Assembly (NCBI GenBank): GCA_003255025.1
Contig: QANY01002930.1
Location: 992,339-1,056,338 of the forward strand
Source of the DNA: Datisca glomerata
Lineage: Eukaryota; Streptophyta; Magnoliopsida; Cucurbitales; Datiscaceae
Length of the DNA stretch: 64,000 bases
Reading direction: 5' to 3'
Shown: in pieces, positions 34,571 to 47,211 of the stretch
How positions within the stretch are numbered: position 1 is the stretch's first letter
How the letters are laid out: each line of letters begins with the position of its first letter
The notes under the pieces: generated by a model
What the model saw: the letters and a program-made list of their open reading frames with translations, nothing else
Told to the model about the DNA's origin: nothing
Database searches by the model: none
Made by a program: the position numbers and the translations under genes

Positions 34571-35751
34571 CTTATATATGTATACATTAAATCATGTGTC
34601 GGTTTCTTGCATTATTCATTATATATGTTGATATGTAAGAATCAATGGATGATTATGCTTTTTGAATGAATGGTTTAATGATGAATAGTTAATTGTATTG
34701 TGACTTTTAGGCTTAGCTTTGTTCTTTATTTTCCTTAGATCTTGTGTAAGAGATTTTGGGACATAGAAATTTTTGTAATTTTTATTTTGAATATTATACT
34801 GTAAAAATTTTGTACGCGAGAAGATGAAGAACGCACAAGATGAACGGTGATAAAAAAATAGGAATTAAGAATTCCAGCACCGACATTCCAGTGGTGGAAT
34901 CACCGTCGAAAAATTTGGCGGCAACGGCACAGTCGTGAGGGACGCCGGCGGCAGAGGCAACGGTGGGAGTGTCCCACTACCACCGCCGGCCACAATTGTT
35001 GTGACTACTAGGGATGTTTCACAAAAATCCAGATTCCGTGTTGCTCTATCCCTGTGATGCTTGGTGAAAACACTAATCATATCTTTTATACTTTAATCTT
35101 CAAAATTAATGTAATTTTAAAAGGATAGTTATCCATTTTAATTTTTTGAAAATTAAAATTAATTAATTGATTGGGTTTGACCCAAGTTTGATAAGTCATT
35201 AAATTTTATTGGCTAATCAAATTTTATTAATTTAAAAAGGATAATTAATGTGATTGTTTAATTAGAAAAAATAGTTTATCCTAATTAAAAGAGTTTTGAT
35301 CAAAACTTGAAGATTATGAAGGTGGACCTCTGGTGAAGAAGAAGCTATTTTTAGAAATATGTATTCTTGAAGTTCATTTTATAATTATTTATATTTTTTT
35401 TCAAATGTTGTAATTTAGAAATACCCAATTGTCACTTACTTCATCATTTGTTTATTTAATTATTTCAATAAATGTTTATTGATTTGTTTGATAACATTAC
35501 CATGCATTAGTCGATCACATGTCATACATGAAACCCCACATTGTTATATTTAATCATGCATCTCATTGGTAGAAATATGATTGATTAAGACTCTACTAAT
35601 GCATATAAACTGCTAAATTTTAATTAGTTAAACTTGATAATCACACCACTTTAAAGGTCTTACTAGCCTTTAAGATAACTGACTTTATTAAAAGTATTTT
35701 AATAAAGTTTGATGAATGCAATCAATTAGTTATTCTAAGTTCACCTAATTT

Positions 35752-36254
35752 TGACTTAGACTCTTTAGAAGGTTAAATTAACTTAGACCATTTATATTGG
35801 ATTAATAATTAATTTTACATTCATAGGGGTATTTTAACTCGTAATTATTTTAGAATTAATTGATTAGTTAAAATAGAAAGATATTAATTATAAAATAATG
35901 AGTGAGAGAAGGTTGACTTGTCAATATAACCTATGGTCTCCATTATTAGTATAACGCCGTGAGATACAGTAAGGGTCTCGAGATGACTTTGTTTTCATCA
36001 CCNTGACTTAGACTCTTTAGAAGGTTAAATTAACTTAGACTAATTAGATTGGATTAATAATTAATTTTACATTCATAGGGTTATTTTAACTAGTAATTAT
36101 TTTAGAATTAATTGATTAGTTAAAATAGAAAGATATTAATTATAAAATAATGAGTGAGAGAAGATTGGCTTGTCAATATAACTTATGGCCTCCATTATTA
36201 GTATAACGCCGTGAGATACAGTAAGGGTCTCGAGATGACTTTGTTTTCATCACC
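35752..36254. repeat. 251-bp direct duplication separated by a single N
   Basis: 35752-36002 and 36004-36254 are equal in length and nearly identical; the N at 36003 lies exactly between them. The related antisense copy at 20900-21300 has the segment once. Likely an unmerged contig overlap. Confidence 0.9.
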
Positions 36255-36677
36255 CTAAGAAAGGTTTTAAGCTGTATCAATATCAAGGTTGAATTTCTTA
36301 AGAAGATAGGACTAAGTATGTAGTTTAGACTTGACGACCCTAAGACGACATATTCTAAATCAAATCATAGAATCTAAAATAATGGGTTACACTCACAAAG
36401 TCACAATTAAGTTTTGAGTGAATAATTGTGATTTGATCAAATAAGTGACATCTTATTATTAAAAGACAATATATGAGATATTTTAACTCTAATAAATAAG
36501 GATGAGAATGTTTCATAGACAATTTAAAATTAATCTGACTGACCCTAAGGCGACACATTAATTGTTTGGTTGTCTTATCATGGATTTGTAATTGTTATGT
36601 TTATGTGCATGATATGTTGCATTCATGCATTACCTTTACTTTCCAAATTTCTTGATATTTATTTCAATTATACTGAA

Positions 36678-36706
<29 letters not shown>
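36678..36706. repeat. (TA)n microsatellite
   Basis: About 14 TA units in the copia leader. Confidence 0.95.
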
Positions 36707-36709
<3 letters not shown>

Positions 36710-36723
36710 TTTCAGTTATTAAT

Positions 36724-37320
36724 ATGTCTACCATGTGCTACCCTATTTCTGCTTTTCTTGCACTTGAAAAACTCAATGGTGATAACATTATAACATGAAA
36801 ATCAAATTCGAATTTGATGCTAATATGTGAGAACCACAAGTTTGTCTTTATTGAGGAATGTCCTCAAAAGCACGTTAATGATGCCTTGAAAAATGTTTGA
36901 GATAAATATGATGCTTGGATTATAGATTCAGGGGCTACCATTGATGTTATGAACAAGTTAAAATTCATCAAAACCCCATTGTTGAATGAACTGCAGACTT
37001 TTGGGTCATTCAACAAGAGTATGACCGAAGAGGGTGAGGTAAATGTTGCTGAGTAAAAGCCTTCTTCCAATGTTGTACATAATAACAAAAGGAAGAAGAA
37101 CAATGGTAAGGACAAAAGTAAGAATAAGATAATAAAGAAAGTCGAGAAGTCACCTAAAGGCTAAGAAGAACAAGAAAGACAACAACTCCAAGGAGAAAGA
37201 ACCAAAGGAAATTATTTCCATTGTGGAGTTGAAGGCCAATGAAAGAGAAACTGTAACAAGTATCTCTCTGAACTGAAAAAGAAAGGTAAATATGATTTAC
37301 TTGTACTTGAAGCTTTTTTA
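36724..37320 (+). pseudogene. Copia gag, internally deleted
   Basis: Starts MSTMCYPISAFLALEKLNGD and EECPQKHVNDALKNV, as in plant copia gag. After DAWI most of the capsid region is missing, and the frame resumes at the Lys-rich C-terminal part. The zinc knuckle reads YFHCGVEGQ-stop-KRNC: the first Cys is Tyr, His is Gln and Trp is a stop (TGA), so it cannot bind zinc in the usual way. Confidence 0.85.
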
Positions 37321-37780
37321 GTGGAATATGAATTGTCATCGTGGATATTGGATTCAGGAGCTACTAATCATGTATGTTCTTCTTTACAGATGCTTGATTC
37401 GTCAAGGGAGCTGGCTGATGGCGATGTGCTAATGAGAGTTGACAGTGGTGCTCTCGTGTTAGCAAAAGCATTGGGGACAGTCCGTTTAAAGTTTGGAAAT
37501 ATTTTTCTTGTTTTGAATAATGTTTATTTTATTCATGGTTTTTCAATAAATTTGATTTCTTTATCGTTACTGCATGAACAATTATATATATTTCTTTTAT
37601 TATAATCAATTTATTATTTCGAAGAATGGATTCAATATTAATCATGCAAAAGTTTCAAACGGACTGTATATGCTTACACCGATTGAACGTGCATTAAATA
37701 ATTTAAAATTATTTAAAGTAGCAAATCTTAAAAAGAACAAACGACAAAGAATTTCTCATGATGATGACACGTATGTATGA
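37321..37780 (+). pseudogene. Copia protease and start of pre-integrase region
   Basis: SSWILDSGATNHVCSSLQ contains the DSGA active-site motif of copia aspartic proteases. The frame continues through NVYFIHGFSINLISLS to a frame break near 37600, then SKNGFNINHAKVSNGLYMLT. It has lost parts of the protease C-terminus. Confidence 0.85.
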
Positions 37781-38858
37781 CATTTTAGGTTGAGACATAT
37801 TAATCTAGATAGATTAAACCGGTTAACAAACATGGTGCTTTGAGAGATATAAAAGTTGGGGTTCTTCCAATTTGTGAATCTTGTTTAGAGAATAAAATGA
37901 CCAAGAGACATTTCACTGGAAAGGGCCAAAGAGCCAAAGAACCACTTGAACTAGTACATAGTGATGTTTGTGAATCAATGTACAAGCTAGATGTGGGTAT
38001 AAGTATTTTATCACATTTATTGCCGATTACTCTAGATGTGGTTATACATACCTAATGCATAGAAAGTCTGAAACTTTCGAAAAGTTTAAAGACTTCAAAA
38101 TTGAAGCTGAAAAAAATTAGGTAAATCTTCGAAGACTTCAAGGATTACCTGCTAGAGTATGTCATTCTATCCAACTCAAAGCACCTAGAACGCCACAACA
38201 AAATGATGTTTCAGAAAGGAGAATTGAACCCTATTGGAGATATGCACTTCAAACGGAAGGGTTTGTGAAAAAGGGTTACTCATCACTATCACTCATATTC
38301 TGGAGATATGCACTTCAAACGGCAACTTACATTCTGAATGTAGTTCCTTCTAAGTCCGTAATTAAGACACATTTAGAGTTATGGAATGACTCCAAACCTA
38401 GTTTACATCATTTCCGTATATGGAGGTGTCCAACTCACGTTCTTAAACCCAAGACTGAAAAGTTAGACTCAATGTTTGAAGTGTGTATATTTGTTGGTTA
38501 TGCTCCAGAAACAAGAGGTGGGTACTTTTATAGTCAAAAGGATAAAAAAGTGTTTGTATCGACAAATGTCACTTTCCTTGAACATGACTATATGAAAAAC
38601 TACAAATCTCCGAGCAAAGTAGTTCTCAAAAAATTAGCATCCAATGAGATTAGACCACCTTTATCATTAACTGATAAACGACAAACTACAGAAACCACTA
38701 TTCCTATTCAGGAAACCCCGATGCAACATCGTAGTAAGAGGGTTGTAAGACAACCTATTCGCTATGAACTAGAGGCACATGTCCTAGTGTCTGACACTGA
38801 TAAGGACGATCCATTAACCTTTAAAGAGGTGATGGAAGATCTTGAAAAGGAGAAATGA
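37781..38858 (+). pseudogene. Copia integrase
   Basis: LRHINLDRLNRL (degraded His motif), then CESCLENKMTKRHFTGKG and LVHSDVCESM (first catalytic Asp region), TPQQNDVSER (end of the core), LNVVPSKSVIKTHLELW and FVGYAPETRGGYFYSQKD (C-terminal part). Much of the core between about 38060 and 38150 is missing. A 21-bp duplication with filler lies at 38229-38318. The tail runs to a TGA at 38856 before the RT. Confidence 0.88.
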
Positions 38859-39540
38859 CAAGATGCCATGAACCAAGAAATGGAATCGATGTATTTCAAT
38901 TCTGTTTGGAAACTTGTAGATCCACTTGAAGATGACATGTCCATTGGATGTAAATAGATCTTCAAGAAGAAAAGATGTGCATATGAAAAAGTATAGACTT
39001 TCAAGGCACAACTGGTAGCCAAAGGCTATACACAAAGGAAATGATTCGATTATGAAGAGACATTCTCTCCCGTTGTCATGCTAAAATCCATTCACATCCT
39101 TTTATCCATAGCCACTAGCTTAGACTATGCAATATGACAAATGGATGTCAAGATAGTTTTTTTGAATGGCTCTCTTGAAGAAAGCATCTATATGATGCGA
39201 CAGGAAGGGTTCGTGAAAAAGGGTTAAAGCAAGCATCAAGATCTTGGAATCTTATCTTTGATGAAATTATTAAATCATATGGCTTCGAGAAAAATGTTGA
39301 TGAAACTTGTGTTTATAAATATATAAAAGATAAGATAATGGTTTTCTTAGTTCTTTATGTAAGCGACATTCTACTCATTGGGAATGATGTAGAAATTTTG
39401 TCAAAAGTAAAGATGTGGTTAGCTAAGAAATTCCAAATGAAAGATTTAGGAGATGCGAACTATGTTCTAGGCATCCAAATCCTAAGGGATAGAAAGAACA
39501 AGCTCCTGGAACTTTCTTAGGCATTTTATATTTATAAGGT
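38859..39540 (+). pseudogene. Copia reverse transcriptase, inactive
   Basis: Reads AMNQEMESMYFNSVWKLVDP, FKAQLVAKGYTQ, EETFSPVVMLKSI, QMDVKIVFLNGSLEESIYM and KQASRSWNLIFDEIIKSYGF with stops between. The catalytic YVDD box is YVSD (39355-39369), so the first of the two active-site Asp residues is lost. Confidence 0.9.
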
Positions 39541-40320
39541 GCTAGAGAGATTCTCTATGAAAAATTCTAAGAAATGTCAACTACCGACTAGACATGGAAT
39601 TGTCCTTTCTAAGGAGCAGTGTTCTAAGACACCTCATGAGGAAGACGATATGAGAAATTTTTTTTATGCTTCAGCTATTGATAGTCTCATGTATGCTATG
39701 TTGTGTATGAGACCAAACATCAGTTATGCGGTAGGAATTGTCACTCATTATCAATCAAATCCTAGTTTAAAACATCGGATTACAGTAAAGAACATTCTCA
39801 AGTATCTTCGTAGAGCGAGAAATTATATGCTTGTTTATTCAGGTGGAGAACTGAACCTCATTGGACATACTGATTCTGATTTTTAATCAGATAGGGATAG
39901 TTGAAAGTCGACGTTTGAATCAGTATTCACCCTAGGTGGAGGAGCTGTAGTTTGCAAAAGTATTAAGCAATCCAATATTACAGATTCCACTATAGAAGCT
40001 GGATATATAGTGACTTGTGAAGCTGTGAAAGAAGTGGTATGACTCAGAAAGTTCTATACTGATCTGAAAGTAGTTCCAGATATGGATAAGCTACTGATAT
40101 TGTATTGTGACAATAGTGAGGCATAGCTAATTCCAAAGAATTGAGGAGTCATAAGAGGGGCAGTCACATTGAGAGGAAATACCATCTTGTAAGAGAGATT
40201 GTGCACCGATGTGATGTGACTGTTATGAAGATAGCGTTAAATCAAAAACTGGCTGATCCCTTTACCAAGACACTTCCTGCGAAGTCATTTGAGGGTCATG
40301 TGTGAAATACAGGGTTGAGA
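39541..40320 (+). pseudogene. Copia RNase H and end of pol
   Basis: Reads PNISYAVGIVTHYQSNPSLK, HTDSDF-stop-SDRDS, FTLGGGAVVCKSIKQS, DSTIEAGYIVTCEA and DPFTKTLPAKSFEGHV. The RNase H motif EAEY is EAGY here, losing an active-site Glu, and there are several stops. Confidence 0.9.
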
Positions 40321-40355
40321 GAGATGCCACATTTGCTTTAGGGTAAGTTGGATAT

Positions 40356-42608
40356 TGTTGGGCATAGTGCCCTCAAAGCATGCGTTTAGACATTTTTAAT
40401 ATGAAATTAATAAAATTACATTTTAATTATAATTATTCTTTTGAATTATTGTTGAATAATTTATATAAATATATGAAAATTATATATTCATTAATGAGAC
40501 TGTAATCTTATATAGGTACGAGAGGATTAAGATCATAGATACTAAATAAAATAGTCTACAACATATTAAAGTATGTATATCTCTATAGAAACTATGATAT
40601 TTGTTATTGTGTCTAGGGACATAATAGAATTTGGGTTGGCAAAGATCTTGATATCTAACTCGTTGTTTGATGCCTGATAAAAAATTAGAGGCGTTGAGTT
40701 GGCTAGTAGCATCAGCATGTACACCATTTCTTACTTACTTTATATAATTAGATTATATAGGATATGCGTGATGTGGATTAACATCTTTATTAACTTATCA
40801 TTTATCATAAAAATTTAATACACATCAATTTGATGATCATATGTAGATCAATCTAAATTCTGAATAGTCATGAACTCCTATACATGTCTACTAGATCTTT
40901 TAATTCACCCGTTAAGATTTGTTTGTAGAACAGACTAATGACTTTTGTTTTAGAGATTCAGTGATATGATTGACTGAGAACATGATCTTACGAGATTTGG
41001 AATCTAAGTTTTCCTAACAGATCGTAAATTGGTTTACTTAAGTGTTAATTCTGGAACTGAATGATCATTGAGCTCAAATTTATAATACGATTATAAATTG
41101 ATCATTCACTAGTGAATTAATGATCAAGATCTAATTTGAAGGGTAAAACAATAATTTTGACCAGCTCTAATTTATGAACCAATAATTGGAGGACAAAACT
41201 ACATGAAGTGATTATATCAATGGACTACACAAGATTACTCTGTAAATATATACTGTAATTACTAAGAATGCAATTCCATATTTATAGTGGAATAATAATG
41301 AAATTAATAAATAAGATTATTAAATTAAAAAAAATTAATTAATAATATGGTTTATTGAAGTTTAGAATATTGGGTCCATGACCCGAAGTTATCTTTGTAC
41401 TACACAGTTTAGGGTGTGGATATTTCAAGGCATGAAAAAAAGACTAATTTGCATAAGGAATTAAATTTCTAGGGAAACTATGTAGTTATGAGATAATTAT
41501 ATGATATTAATTAATTAAAAATCAATTAATAATATTATTTATTATAACTTTTCAGAAATTACAAATAAATAATAATATTGATTATTTAATGTTGATCGAT
41601 TAGTGAGACATAATATTTGATTTATGAAATTAAATGATATTTAATCACAATGACATAACGATTTGATTTAGTTTATCTAATATTTTTTTAATAAATAAGA
41701 TAATATATTGAGAGATTAAATAAGTTAATTTTGAATTAACTGATATTTAAATATTTATCTGATTAATTTAAATAATAAATTATATGATAATTGTCACATG
41801 ATATATTAAACTACGGTATGCCAGTCTCTGGTTTTGAATGAGAGCTTGACATGTAGTGTCTCATGACACTACAGTAACACATGGCACACTGTAGTGTTAT
41901 ATGACACTATAATGGTGCCGTGAATTAGGAATTATGTGAGGTACATATGATCCACACGGCACACTACAGTGCCATGTAACACCAATTGCAGTGAGTCCCA
42001 CTGTAATGGCACATTAAATAAATAATTTATTATTTTATAATTAACCTAAAAAATCTAAGGAGCCTTCAACCTAGAATATATATTGATAATGTTCTATTGG
42101 TCTCCGTGTGCAATCAAAATCTATCCTAAGCTAAGTGAACAATTTGATTGATTAATTGTTAATCAAAGCTCCATGAGTTCTATTATTCTCTCTCAGAGTT
42201 CTATCTTAAATAATCCTTCTCCAAAATCTCAAGATCTCATATGTTGAGTACACTAGAGACAAGAAAGTATGTTTTTTATATTCTACGTGCCACACACGTT
42301 CTAGAGTGTTTGAAGATTGGCTTAGAAGATCTTAGTGTAGATCTCGATGTCCGTCGTTCGTGGAATCTCCTGTTCGTTGTTGGAAAAGATGCTTGATAGA
42401 CTACAAGAGGTATTATTTATATCTTTGTATGTCTTTTGATGTCATGTATATATATATATATAATAAATCCAATATAAAAAATTAATTTTCAATTAAACAG
42501 TTTTCATCTTTAGGATCTGCGAAGATGCGATTGTTTATCATTTTATAAATAAATATTATTTAAAAAAACCACCATGCCTTCTGCTGCGCGACGCCGCAGA
42601 TTCCAACA
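40356..42608 (+). repeat. Copia 3' LTR, 2,253 bp
   Basis: Starts TGTTGGGCATAGTGCCCTCA, ends GACGCCGCAGATTCCAACA (inverted TGTTGG/CCAACA). Preceded by a weak purine stretch (GGGTAAGTTGGATAT). Same family as the solo LTR 44659-46794. Confidence 0.92.
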
Positions 42609-42720
42609 AGATGATTCTTCTTCATGCATCTTTGGCCAATAGTACCCCTCATTCAATAACTTCTTTGCCAAAGGCCTCTCGCCTCAATGATTTCCATAAA
42701 TTCCTCCGTGTACTTCCGCT
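42609..42720 (-). pseudogene. Gypsy integrase N-terminal piece
   Basis: Minus strand reads EVHGGIYGNH then RPLAKKLLNEGYYWPKM, the HHCC zinc region of gypsy integrases (EVHEGICGNH..A..LA.K.LRQGYYWPTM). It breaks off at the copia 3' LTR; the catalytic core is not seen on the other side. Confidence 0.85.
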
Positions 42721-44653
42721 AGCGCGTACTTTGCTTCCGTTGATGCGAGTCATTTGAGATATGATCCAGAAAAAGACCTCCTATTCAATCTCCCGTCAAC
42801 TAAAGTATATCTTACACTCTGTTGTTGAATCTTTCTAGATTTTATCTTATTGACTGGAAGACCCCCACTGAGAAGGTAACGGACAATACTCTCACGCTAG
42901 TCATGCTCGTCAATTTTCATTGTAATCTCAGCCTCTACTTGTACGGGTGTCTTCGTATTTGGTTCACTGAAGTACTCAGCGGAAACACTCCTTTTGTAAG
43001 GGAACAATACTAAAGATCCCAAATTGGCAAGGGCATCTGCTTTGGAATTTTCCATTCTCAGGATTTACGCGATCTCGTAACTTTTGAACAATTGTAGCAT
43101 TTCCTTCATATATTGTAAATTCTTTTCCATTTTGCTATCTTTGGCGTTGAATTTTCCTGAAACTTGATTAGCAACCAACATCGAATCATAATTTTTTTAA
43201 CATTTGTTACCTTTAATTCATTTACGAGATGGGGTCTAGAAAGTAGTGCTTTGTATTCCGCTTCGTTGTTAGATGCCTGAAAACCAAAGGATAATGCCTG
43301 TTCAAAAGTTTCACCATATGGAGTTTGGACGAAGACTCTTCCTCCTTAGACTGCGTCTTCAATAGATCATGTTGCCAGTCTTCGTAAGTGAATTAGGAGA
43401 TGAAATCTACTAGAACATGTGCCTTGATCGCAGTCTATGGTACATAACTGATATCATATCCTCTGAGCTTAACTGCCCACTTTGTGAGCCTTCTAATAAT
43501 CTTCGAAGAATCTAAAAGTATCCTTATGGGGAATTTCATTACCACATTGAGCGTACGCGCTTGGAAGTAATGTCTTAGTTTCCTCACGGCAACGATTAAT
43601 GCTAGCACTAGCTTCTCCATTTACTTGTATATTGTTTCCATCACTACTAGACTTTTGCTAAGAAAATAAGCTAGTCTTTGTTGTCCTCCATCAGATCTAA
43701 CTAACGCCGTACTAACAACCAATTTTGAAACTACGAACCATTTTTGAAACTACGAGATAAAGAAATAGCTCTTCGTCGGGTAACGACTTGATAGTAGTAG
43801 GGGAGAGGCTAGATATTTCTTAATCCTTTGCAACGCTTCTTCACATTCTTCATCCATCCCATTGCTGTCCAGAATTCTTCTTTAGTTTGGCGAAAAATGG
43901 TCTGCATTGATCTTTCCAAGAATCTATTCAGTGTAGCCAGTTTTCTTGTTAAGCTTTGAATTTCTTTTTTGTCTACGCCGGCTTGATTTCCAAGATCTCC
44001 TTGACTTGATCATGATTAACTTCAATCGCTCTATTATTGACCATGTGCCCAAGAAGCTTTCCCGCTACCACTCCAAATGTGCATTTTTATCGGATTTAAC
44101 TTCATGTTACTTTCTTTGAAGGCCAAAAATGCTTCCATCAGATTACGGATGTGATCCGTTCTCCTTTCTGCTTTTACAAGCATGTCATCAATGTAAACTT
44201 CTATTTTTTTTTTCCGATCTGTCTTTTAAAGATTTTATTAACCAATCTTTGATATGTTGCTCCTGTATTTTTTAAACCGAATGACATTATAGTGTTGCAA
44301 AATATCCCAAAATCAATAATAAAAAATGTATTTTCTTGATTGGATTGGAATATTTTCACCTTGATTATATTGAATTATGCGTCCATGAAGCTTAGGAGTT
44401 CGTGGCCAGATGTCGTGTCCACAACAATTAATCATCTTCTGGGAAAGTTTTATTTAAATCTGTAAAGTCTATATAGATTCTCCACTTTCCATTTTTTTTC
44501 TTTACCATCACTACGTTTGCCAGCCATTCCAGATAGCAGGCCTCTCTGATGAACCTGACGTCGAGCTATTTTTCTACTCTTCTTTTATGGCCACTTATTT
44601 TTCGGACGCAAAATACGGCTTTTTCTGTTTCACAGGATTCACAAAAGGATCTA
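42721..44653 (-). pseudogene. Gypsy reverse transcriptase and two RNase H domains
   Basis: Minus strand. RT: NGKWRIYIDFTDLNK (about 44455-44500), VYIDDMLVKAE with the catalytic YIDD intact (44171-44203). RNase H: MEKLVLALIVAVRKLRHYFQ to KWAVKLRGYDISYVP. Second, archaeal-like RNase H: EQALSFGFQASNNEAEYKAL (about 43230-43310). Frameshifts and stops throughout. The tandem RNase H pair places it in the Tat clade. Confidence 0.9.
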
Positions 44654-44658
44654 CATTC

Positions 44659-46794
44659 TGTTGGTCATCGCGGCGCGTGCGCGGCGGAAGTGTATGATGC
44701 GTGGCCATTTTAAAAATTGAATTTTTAATAAATCAAAATTGTGCAACGCTACAAAAACAATTTTTTTGTATTGAAAATTATTCTTAATTAGTCAGGATCC
44801 ATTATGTATTTATATATTAAATTGACATCATATAAGGTTAGGAATTATATACCTCTTATAGTCTAAAACAAGCGCTCTCGCGAAACCGTTCGATTCTCCG
44901 TTCCCACAAAATCGTTCCAACGATCAGCAACCTCCGAGATCCACATCAAAATCTTCCAAGTCAATGCTCAACGTACTAGGTCGTGTGTGGGCATGTAGAA
45001 TATAACGAAGACACTTTTCTGTCTCTAGATGTATTTAACACATGAGATCTAGAGATTTTACTAAGAATGACTTTTGTGATACGATTCTCTAAAAGAACAT
45101 GATGATGATTCTTTTAGAGATTTTGATTAACTGTTAATCGTAGAAAAATCACACTTTGAGAATTTTTTTCTTCTCTCAACTCTTGATTGATAAATTAATT
45201 CTGTGATTCAACTAATTAATTGAATTGATTGAACTAATTCATTATTTTAGGCCATTATAATAATATCTGTATATTTTTCTTGATAATGACGTATAAGATT
45301 TTATTGAGATAAATGAAATACTATTTAATTATAAAATTACCAATAGTAGTGGGACCCACAGTTATTGTGCACAACTGCAGTGCCACATTACACTATAGTG
45401 TTGCACACCCACTACTGTAGTGCCATGTGGCACTACAATAGTCCATGTCAATCTTGATACCCAATCAGTAATTGACACGTGACACTTACTGCATATTAAA
45501 TATTTATTTTAATCAAATTAAATATCTAGATATTTGTTAATACAAAATTAACATATCAGATTATCCTTATAAACTAAATTATTTGTTATTTCATATATAA
45601 CAGATTTAGTTGATCCAAATTATTATTTAATAATAATTTAATTATCTAATTTCATAAATTAGATATTTTGTATCACTTATCAAAAATTAAAAAAATCGAT
45701 AATTATTTATATATAATTATGAGAAAATTATGTATTTAACCTAGAATAAAAACTCATTTACAAGTAAATCATTTTCTCATGTTGTGAAATATTCACACTC
45801 TAGACTGTGTAATACAGATGTGACTTGGGGTCCATAGACCTATAATCCTAAACTCCAGTAAACCATATTATTAATTAAACTCTTTAATTCAATAATCTTA
45901 TTTAATGATTTTACTATTACTCCATTATAAATATGGAATTGCACCTTAGAGATTACAGATTGTATTTATAGAGCATTCTCATGTAGTCCATTGATATAAT
46001 CATTTTACATAGTTCTGTCCCTCAATTATTGATTCATAAATTAGAACTGATCAAAATTATCATTTTACCCTTCTGATTACCTCTTAATCCTTAAGTATCA
46101 TTAACCACTAGTGAATGACTAATTTATAATCATATTATAAATTTGAGCTCAATAACCATTCAGTTCCAGAATTTATATGAACCAATATACGATCCGTTAG
46201 AAAAACTTAGATTCTAAATCTTGTACGATCATATTCCCAGCCATTCATATCATTGAATCTCCAAAACAAAAGTCACTAGCCTGTTTTCCAAACAATCTTT
46301 GACGAGTGAATCAAAAGATCCAGTAGACATGCATAGGAGTTCATGGCTACTCAAGATTTAGACTGGTCAACGTATGAGCATCGAATTGATGTGTATTAAA
46401 TCTTTATCATAAACGGCACGTTGATAAATATATTAATTCACATCGATCCAGTCATATATAATCTCATTATATAAAGTACATTCACTAAGATATCTCTCCA
46501 CATCATAGATTTGGATCTAAATCACATGCATTCATAATGCATATTGAACTGTACTAGCAACCATTCATTAAAGATTTCATACTTTAATATGTTGCTGACA
46601 ATTTTATTCATTATCTATGATCTTAATCCTCTTATACTAATACAAGATCATAGTCTCATTAACGAATATGTAATTTTCAGATATTTATATAAATTATTCA
46701 ACAATATTTTAAAAGAATAATTATAAGAAAAATGTAATCTTTATTAAATTTTATACCAAAATGTCCACATGCTTTGAGGGCATAACCCCCAACA
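44659..46794 (-). mobile_element. Solo copia LTR, 2,136 bp, with target duplication
   Basis: Ends TGTTGGTCATCG (44659) and CCCCCAACA (46794), flanked on both sides by CATTC (44654-44658 and 46795-46799). No internal sequence. Same family as 40356-42608 but in the opposite orientation. It arose by insertion in the gypsy pol followed by LTR-LTR recombination. Confidence 0.95.
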
Positions 46795-46799
46795 CATTC

Positions 46800-47211
46800 A
46801 ACCTATGAAAAATTAATTTTTCATTTATACCTGGAATTTCTACTGTCGAGTGGCAAAGATGTCGAAGTTCTCTATGAGAAACTTTGTGAGTTCAACTTTC
46901 TCCTCTTCGGTAAACTCCGCGCCTATCTTCGTTGTTTTTCCATTTCCAATGTTAACGGATTTTGTCCTGCTTGCGGCTTCATATCTTGGGTTGCTCTTGC
47001 CTGGCTCATCTTTGGTTAGTTGCTATTTCTCAACTGCATCCTTCCCGTTACTAGGAATGGGTACATCTATCTTCTTTGAAGAATTAAGCATCGTTACAAC
47101 GCAACAAATGGCTGCCGCCTGATCTCCCTTAATAGTCCGAACACCTTGTGGTGATAGATACCTCATCGTCTGATAGTATGTGGACGGGACAACTTTCATC
47201 ATGCGTATCCA
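46800..47211 (-). pseudogene. Gypsy pol segment between protease and RT
   Basis: Minus strand reads RTWIRMMKVVPSTYYQTMRY, LSPQGVRTIKGDQAAA and later ENFDIFA, which is the Tat-type GRTWLRKMKAVPSTYHQ region and the start of RT. One stop after AVEK. Confidence 0.88.

Larger units (their letters stand above)
34571..36723 (+). other. Long copia leader (5' untranslated internal region)
   Basis: About 2.1 kb before gag. Contains a GC-rich island at 34870-35000, a 251-bp duplication across an N (36003) and a (TA)n tract at 36678-36706. The part from about 35600 is found in antisense at 20640-21469, which confirms that it belongs to the element family. Confidence 0.6.
32253..42608 (+). mobile_element. 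Copia element with chimeric 5' end, inserted in the gypsy integrase
   Basis: The 3' LTR (40356-42608, TGTTGGGCAT...TTCCAACA) and internal region (PBS, long leader, gag, protease, integrase, RT, RNase H) are in plus orientation. The 5' side is not a normal LTR: a minus-orientation LTR of the same family (32253-34109) is joined to only the last ~443 bp of a plus-orientation LTR. The bases after the 3' LTR (AGATG) do not recur on the left. Gypsy integrase core sequence expected at the insertion is missing, so a deletion accompanied the rearrangement. Confidence 0.8.

Noticed and set aside
42822..43013. Plus-strand frame across the gypsy element (also 49069-49254, 49608-49808)
   Set aside because: Antisense to the gypsy pol and gag pieces; the minus-strand reading carries the motifs.
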